The notes below the pieces were generated by a model, which was not told the DNA's origin, ran no database searches, and saw nothing but the letters and a program-made list of their open reading frames with translations. 64,000 nucleotides of DNA from NCBI RefSeq assembly GCF_002188465.1, contig NZ_NINW01000024.1, positions 124,001 through 188,000 on the forward strand, read 5' to 3'. Positions within the stretch are counted from its first letter, which is position 1, and the number at the start of each line of letters is the position of its first letter. Positions 59,465 through 64,000 of the stretch are shown piece by piece. A program made the translations under genes and the position numbers. The stretch is from Pigmentiphaga sp. NML080357 (GTDB lineage Bacteria; Pseudomonadota; Gammaproteobacteria; Burkholderiales; Burkholderiaceae_B).

Positions 59465-61567
59465 ATGTCCTCCTTTGCCTTGGACCGCCTCCTGCGGCCC
59501 CAGTCCATCGCGGTCGTGGGCGCTTCGCCCGAACCCGGTTCGGTAAGCGGTCTGCTGCTGGCCAACCTGCAGCGTTTCGGCTATGCCGGCACGCTGCACC
59601 TGGTCAGCCGCAGCCGCGACGAAGTCAACGGCATCCGCTGCTTCAAGTCGATCGACGACCTGCCGGAAGGTGTCGACGTGGCGGTACTGGTCGTGCCCCA
59701 AGTGGCCGTTTGCGAATCGATCGCCGCCTGCGGGCGGCGCGGCGTGGGCGCTGCGGTGGTCTTCGCCTCGGGATTTGCCGAGCTGGGAGAAGCCGGCAAG
59801 GCCGCCCAGGACGAGCTGACGGCCATCGCCCGGCGCCACGGCGTCGCCGTGCTCGGTCCCAACTGCCTTGGCTTCATCAACTTCGCGGACAACGTGCCGC
59901 TCACGTTCGAGCCGGTGCAGCCTGCGGCGGCCAGAAGCGGGCCGCGCATCGGCATCGTGGCCCAGAGCGGCGCGATGAACGGCAATCTGCGCCAGGCCTT
60001 CCAGGGCAGGGGCCTTGGTGTCTCGTTCTCGATCTCCACCGGCAACGAAGCCGTGCTCGGGGCGGAGGATTTCCTCTCGGCCCTGGTGGATGCGCCCGAC
60101 GTGGACGCCTTCGCGGTGTTCGTCGAGATGCTGCGCCAGCCGGCCGCCTTCCTGCGGATGGCCGCTCGTGCGCGCGAACTGGGCAAGCCGGTGGTGCTGA
60201 TGCATCCGGGCCGAAGCCAGCGCGCCCGGGAGGCGGCCAAGTCCCACACCGGCGCGCTCGCGGGCGACTACGAGGTGATGCGCACGCTGGTCGAGCGCGA
60301 AGGCGTGGTGGTGGTGGACAGCATGGACGAGCTGTTCGACGTGACGGCGATCCTGGCCCGGTATCCCCAGCCGGTGCTGCAAGGCAAGGCAGCTGTGGCC
60401 TCGAACTCGGGCGCGCTGCGCGGCGTCGCGCTCGACTTCTGCGAGGAAGTGGGCCTTCCGCTGGCCGAGTTCGCTCCCGGAACGATGAAGGCGCTGTCGG
60501 GCATTCTTCCGGATTTTATGGCGCCGGACAATCCGCTGGACCTGACCGCCATCGGCATGCAGAAGCCCGAGATCTTCGGCCAGTCGGCGCAGGCCATTCT
60601 GGACGACCCCGGCGTGGGCAGCCTCATCATGCCGCTCATGGGCGGTTCGCCCCAGCAGCAGGTGGCCAAGGCCGACTCGCTTCTGCCCGTCATGCGGGCC
60701 TCGCGCAAGCCGGTGTGCTTCGTCGTCATGGGCGACAGCGCGCCGCTGGGCCAGGAGTTCCTTGCGAAGGTACACGAGAGCGGCATGCCTTTCCTGCGTT
60801 CGCCCGAGCGGGCGATGCGAGCCATGGCGCACGTCCACCGCTACGGGCGGCTGCATGCGGCGGCCGCCGAGCGCAGCCCGGAGGGCGGCCGGCGGCTGCC
60901 GGGCCTGGTCCCGGGGCCGATGGCCGAATACAAGGGCAAGCGCCTGTTGCAGGAACTGGGCATCGCGACGCCGCGGGGCGGGTTGGCCCGTACGCTGGAC
61001 GAAGCCCTGCAGCGGGCGGCCGACGTCGGCTATCCCCTGGTCCTGAAGGCGCAGGCCGACATGCTGATGCACAAGAGCGATGCGGGCGGCGTGGCGGTCG
61101 GCCTGCACGACGCCGCGGCGCTGGAGGCCGCGTGGGGGACGATGGCGGCGTCGGTGGCGCGGCACAGCCCCGGGCTGGAGCTCGACGGCATGCTGGTGGA
61201 GGCCATGTCCCGGCCGGGCCTGGAACTGGTCGTCGGCGGCCGCCGCGATCCGCAATGGGGCGTCGTGATGCTGGCCGGCCTGGGCGGAATCTGGATCGAG
61301 GCGCTGCACGACGTGCGGCTGATGGCGCCCGACTTGACCGAGGCGCAGATCGCCGGCGAACTGCGCCGGCTCAAAGGAGCCAGGCTGTTGTCCGGGCTGC
61401 GCGGACGCGCGGCGGTGGACGTCGCGGCCGTCGCCGGCGTCGTGCGCCGGCTGGCGGACCTGATGCTGGCGAATCCCGAGATCGCCGAGATCGACGTCAA
61501 CCCGCTCGTCGCGCTGCCGGAAGGAGAAGGCGTCGTCGCGCTCGATGCCTTGTTCGTCATCCGTTGA
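59465..61567 (+). CDS. NDP-forming acyl-CoA synthetase (FerA-like candidate)
   Basis: 700 residues. It has a CoA-binding domain (SIAVVGASPEPGSVSG, about 14-29), a succinyl-CoA-ligase-like domain (GIVAQSGAMNG) carrying the phospho-His candidate in SHTGALAGDYEVM, and a C-terminal ATP-grasp domain (about 480-700: YPLVLKAQADMLMHKSDAGGV). The fused alpha-beta layout matches ADP-forming acetate-CoA ligases and the NDP-forming feruloyl-CoA synthetase FerA of Sphingobium. Its position after a hydratase-lyase suggests it activates hydroxycinnamates. Confidence 0.85.
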   Translation: MSSFALDRLLRPQSIAVVGASPEPGSVSGLLLANLQRFGYAGTLHLVSRSRDEVNGIRCFKSIDDLPEGVDVAVLVVPQVAVCESIAACGRRGVGAAVVFASGFAELGEAGKAAQDELTAIARRHGVAVLGPNCLGFINFADNVPLTFEPVQPAAARSGPRIGIVAQSGAMNGNLRQAFQGRGLGVSFSISTGNEAVLGAEDFLSALVDAPDVDAFAVFVEMLRQPAAFLRMAARARELGKPVVLMHPGRSQRAREAAKSHTGALAGDYEVMRTLVEREGVVVVDSMDELFDVTAILARYPQPVLQGKAAVASNSGALRGVALDFCEEVGLPLAEFAPGTMKALSGILPDFMAPDNPLDLTAIGMQKPEIFGQSAQAILDDPGVGSLIMPLMGGSPQQQVAKADSLLPVMRASRKPVCFVVMGDSAPLGQEFLAKVHESGMPFLRSPERAMRAMAHVHRYGRLHAAAAERSPEGGRRLPGLVPGPMAEYKGKRLLQELGIATPRGGLARTLDEALQRAADVGYPLVLKAQADMLMHKSDAGGVAVGLHDAAALEAAWGTMAASVARHSPGLELDGMLVEAMSRPGLELVVGGRRDPQWGVVMLAGLGGIWIEALHDVRLMAPDLTEAQIAGELRRLKGARLLSGLRGRAAVDVAAVAGVVRRLADLMLANPEIAEIDVNPLVALPEGEGVVALDALFVIR

Positions 61568-61581
61568 ACGGGAGCGCACCG

Positions 61582-62745
61582 ATGCCGGCATTCGACCAGG
61601 AAACGTTCCCGCAGCTGCTCCACACCATCGATCGCTTCATCCGCCAGCGCCTGATGCCGCTAGAGAGGCAGGTCGAGGAGAAAGAAGAGGTGCCAGCGGA
61701 AATCATCGAAGAGATGAAGCACATGGGGCTCTTCGGCCTCGGCATTCCCGAGGAGTACGGGGGCTGCGAACTCGACCTGATGCAGGAGCTGCAGGTGCAG
61801 ATGGCCTTCAGCTATACCTCGCCCGCGTTCCGGCTGGTGTTCTGGCCCAACGTCGGCATAGGCAGCAAGGGCATCGTGCTGGCGGGCACCGAGGCGCAGA
61901 AGCGCAAGTACCTGCCGGGGCTGGCGAGCGGTGAGCTGCGCGCGGCCTTCTGCCTGACCGAGCCCGATGCCGGCTCCGATGCGGCGAGCCTGAAGACCCG
62001 GGCCGAGCGCGATGGCGACATGCTGGTCATCAACGGCACGAAGCGATTCATCACCAATGCCACCCGCGCGCACGTGTTCACGGTCATGGCGCGCACCGAT
62101 CCCGCCGCGCCCGGGGCGGCGGGGATCAGCGCCATCCTCGTCGACCGCGACACGCCTGGGTTGCACATCGGCAAGCCGGAGAAAAAGCTGGGCCAGCGCG
62201 GCTCGCCGATCAGCGACGTGATCTTCGACGACGTTCGGGTGCCGGTCGCGAACGTGATCGGCGGCGAGGGCGCGCTGGGGCAGGGGTTCAAGACCGCCAT
62301 GCAGGTTCTCGACGGCGGCCGCATCAGCGTGGCGGCCTCGGCACTGGGCATGGCGCGTCGGCTGATCGACGAAGCCGCCCGCTATGCCTTGCAGCGCAAG
62401 CAGTTCGGCCAGCCCATTGCCGGCTTCCAGCTCATCCAGGCGATGCTGGCGGATTCGGAAACCGAATACCTGGCCGGCCATGCCCTGGTGACGCAGGCTG
62501 CACAGGCCTTGCAGCGCGGCGACGATGCGCGCAGCCAGGCGGCCGCGGCCAAGTATTTCTGTTCCGAGGCGCTGTCACGCATTGCCGACAGGGCGTTGCA
62601 GATCCACGGCGGGTCCGGCTACGTGGCCGAGCACCACGTCGAGCGGCTCTATCGCGACGCGCGGGCCTTGCGCATCTACGAGGGTACCAGCCAGGTATTG
62701 CAACTGGTGATTGCGCGGGCCATGTTGAAACGCTACGAAGACTGA
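61582..62745 (+). CDS. Acyl-CoA dehydrogenase
   Basis: 387 residues; ATG 61582 begins 14 bp after the ligase stop. Family signatures are AAFCLTEPDAGSDAASLKT (flavin/substrate region, about 114-132), QRKQFGQPIAGFQLIQ and IYEGTSQVLQLVIA, which holds the catalytic Glu. It probably introduces a double bond into a dihydrohydroxycinnamoyl-CoA or a related side chain so that the hydratase-lyase can act, as HcaD-type enzymes do (inference from context). Confidence 0.9.
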   Translation: MPAFDQETFPQLLHTIDRFIRQRLMPLERQVEEKEEVPAEIIEEMKHMGLFGLGIPEEYGGCELDLMQELQVQMAFSYTSPAFRLVFWPNVGIGSKGIVLAGTEAQKRKYLPGLASGELRAAFCLTEPDAGSDAASLKTRAERDGDMLVINGTKRFITNATRAHVFTVMARTDPAAPGAAGISAILVDRDTPGLHIGKPEKKLGQRGSPISDVIFDDVRVPVANVIGGEGALGQGFKTAMQVLDGGRISVAASALGMARRLIDEAARYALQRKQFGQPIAGFQLIQAMLADSETEYLAGHALVTQAAQALQRGDDARSQAAAAKYFCSEALSRIADRALQIHGGSGYVAEHHVERLYRDARALRIYEGTSQVLQLVIARAMLKRYED

Positions 62746-62821
62746 TCGAAATTGCTTGTTAATCCATCGCAATTCGGTGTTTCAGCCACGCGGCCGTTTC
62801 TTCTACAGTAGTGCGCGACAC

Positions 62822-62850
62822 TGCAAAGGCCGGCGTTCCCGGCCTTTGCA
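62822..62850. terminator. Strong perfect hairpin without T tract
   Basis: TGCAAAGGCCGG and its exact complement form a 12-bp stem around a 5-nt loop, between the acyl-CoA dehydrogenase and the CoxM-like gene. No T run follows on either strand, so it may be a weak terminator, an mRNA-stabilising structure or a partial attenuator. Confidence 0.5.
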
Positions 62851-62869
62851 CGATAAGAATGGAGACTCC

Positions 62870-63670
62870 GTGTATCCCTTGAGCTACGTGCGCCCGGCAT
62901 CCCTGCCGGAAGCGCTGGACTGGCTGGCGCGCGAATCCGAGGCGCGGCCCCTGGCGGGGGGCATGACGCTGATCCCCACGCTCAAGCAGCGGCTGGCGGC
63001 CCCCTCCCATCTGGTGGATGTATCGCGCCTGCCGGAGTTGCAGGGCCTGTCGCTCGCGCAGGGCGTCCTGGCCGTCGGGGCCGCCACCCGGCATGCCGAG
63101 GTCGCATCGTCCCCCGTGGTGCGCGATGCGATTCCCGGCCTCGCCGCGCTGGCCGGCCTCATTGCCGACCCGCAGGTACGCAATCGCGGCACCCTGGGCG
63201 GTTCCGTGGCGAACAACGATCCGGCGGCGGACTATCCGGCGGCGGTGTTGGGCCTGGCCGCCACGGTCGTGACCAGCCGGCGGCGCATCGGTGCCGACGA
63301 GTTCTTCCTCGGCATGTTCGAGACCGCTCTCGCTCCGGGAGAAATCATCGTCGGTATCGAGTTTCCGGTGCCGCGGCGCAGCGCCTACGCCAAGTACCGC
63401 CATAAGGCCACGGGCTATGCGGTGGCGGGGGTCTTCATTGCGGAGACCGAAGCTGGCTTCCGGGTGGCGGTAACCGGCGCCGGGCCGTGTGTGTTTCGCT
63501 GGCAAGAGGCGGAACAGGCGCTCGCGGCGGGCGGCGCGGCGGCGCTGGACGACACCGCGCTGGAGGAAACCGGCTTGAACGACGATCGCTCGGGCAGCGC
63601 AGCCTATCGCGCGAATCTGGTGCGGGTGCTGGCGCGGCGCGCATGGGACGCGGTGGAACGGGCGGGCTGA
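62870..63670 (+). CDS. Molybdenum hydroxylase FAD-binding subunit (CoxM-like)
   Basis: 266 residues from GTG 62870 after GGAGACTCC; no in-frame ATG gives a better start. The PCMH-type FAD domain has PLAGGMTLIPTLKQRLAAPSHLVDVSRL near the N-terminus, the NRGTLGGSVANNDPAADYPA loop and a C-terminal CO-dehydrogenase flavoprotein-type domain. It passes electrons from a molybdopterin subunit via [2Fe-2S] centres to FAD. The large and iron-sulfur subunits would be expected downstream, outside the window. Confidence 0.88.
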   Translation: MYPLSYVRPASLPEALDWLARESEARPLAGGMTLIPTLKQRLAAPSHLVDVSRLPELQGLSLAQGVLAVGAATRHAEVASSPVVRDAIPGLAALAGLIADPQVRNRGTLGGSVANNDPAADYPAAVLGLAATVVTSRRRIGADEFFLGMFETALAPGEIIVGIEFPVPRRSAYAKYRHKATGYAVAGVFIAETEAGFRVAVTGAGPCVFRWQEAEQALAAGGAAALDDTALEETGLNDDRSGSAAYRANLVRVLARRAWDAVERAG

Positions 63671-63727
63671 AACGCGGGGCATGGAGCGGCCCCGGCGATG
63701 CCGGTGCCGGAAACTGTCGGAGACAAC

Positions 63728-64000
63728 ATGGAACTCAAGGGATCGCATCGGCTGGAAGCGCCGCGTGCGCTGGTGTGGAAATACCTGAATACTCCGGAGG
63801 TGCTGCAGGCCTGCGTGCCGGGTTGCGAGTCGTTCAGCGAGACTGGCGCCGACGAGTATGCGGCCGTCGTGGTGGCGGCCATCGGGCCGGTCAAGGCCAG
63901 GTTCAAGGGCACGCTGGTCATCGGCGAGAAGCAGGCCCCTGCGCGCTACCGGATCGTGGGCCAGGGCGACGGCGGCATGGCCGGTTTCGGCAAGATGGTG
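63728..64000 (+). CDS. CoxG-like SRPBCC family protein (C-terminus beyond window)
   Basis: 91 residues up to the window edge; ATG 63728 follows CGGAGACAAC. The start MELKGSHRLEAPRALVWKYL and the LQACVPGCESF and AAIGPVKARFKGTL segments are typical of CO-dehydrogenase subunit G (CoxG, START-like fold). It likely assists maturation or membrane attachment of the molybdenum enzyme. It is co-directional with the CoxM-like gene 57 bp upstream. Confidence 0.85.
   Translation, partial: MELKGSHRLEAPRALVWKYLNTPEVLQACVPGCESFSETGADEYAAVVVAAIGPVKARFKGTLVIGEKQAPARYRIVGQGDGGMAGFGKMV

Noticed and set aside
59710-61581. Long frame (1011 codons) fused to the acyl-CoA dehydrogenase
   Set aside because: It is an off-frame shadow of the NDP-forming ligase; the dehydrogenase starts at 61582.
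1-64000. CRISPR arrays, tRNA/rRNA genes, integrases or insertion sequences
   Set aside because: No regularly spaced repeats, cloverleaf-like sequences or transposase motifs were seen on either strand by eye.

Overview
The window is GC-rich, tightly packed proteobacterial chromosome. It most resembles the Alcaligenaceae (Bordetella/Achromobacter group). The reasons are eight Bug-type (TctC-like) periplasmic solute receptors, none with TctA/TctB membrane partners; many IclR regulators; betaproteobacterial gene neighbourhoods such as folC-dedD-cvpA-purF; and a hairpin-rich intergenic repeat. No tRNA, rRNA, CRISPR array, integrase or transposase was seen.

Left half (1-43 kb): catabolic cassettes, most built from a regulator, one to five enzymes and a Bug receptor. 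In order these are: a partial tannase/feruloyl-esterase lipoprotein divergent from a TauD-like dioxygenase plus Bug (1-3.1 kb); a hydantoinase/oxoprolinase operon hyuA-hyuB-bug-small ORF with a divergent IclR gene (3.2-9.5 kb); a second IclR gene divergent from an operon of two unrecognised proteins, an atypical M19 dipeptidase-like protein and a Bug (9.5-14.9 kb), the best candidate here for an undescribed pathway; a DUF533 gene and another Bug; a cluster tphR-tphC-tphA2-tphA3-tphB-tphA1 in the gene order known for terephthalate degradation in Comamonas (16.9-22.5 kb); a LysR regulator; a Bug-sulfatase pair; the homogentisate operon hmgA-fahA-bug with a divergent IclR gene (26.4-31.0 kb); a C-terminally truncated MocR-type regulator divergent from an EamA exporter; a von Willebrand A lipoprotein; a Dabb protein; two methyltransferases; gor plus a BKACE enzyme; a CMD-amidohydrolase-bug operon with a divergent GntR gene; and an FAD monooxygenase-IclR pair.

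Right half (44-58 kb): mostly housekeeping. A DUF2207 membrane protein, map, folC, dedD, cvpA and purF lie in one direction. They are followed by a sulfite/nitrite reductase with DUF934 and the siroheme-forming methyltransferase cobA, then marC, dsbB, a 3-hydroxyisobutyryl-CoA hydrolase-like protein, a WYL regulator and a VOC protein.

Right edge (58.6-64 kb): a hydroxycinnamate-type operon of hydroxycinnamoyl-CoA hydratase-lyase, NDP-forming acyl-CoA synthetase and acyl-CoA dehydrogenase. It continues into a molybdenum-hydroxylase set (CoxM-like FAD subunit and CoxG-like protein) cut by the window edge.

Several divergent promoter regions carry clear inverted repeats that look like operators for the adjacent regulators. 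The clearest are four TTACG-N5-CGTAA-type sites at hmgA and two 17-bp sites exactly 20 bp apart in front of the unknown operon. Assignments were made by reading the sequence; no database searches or alignments were run.
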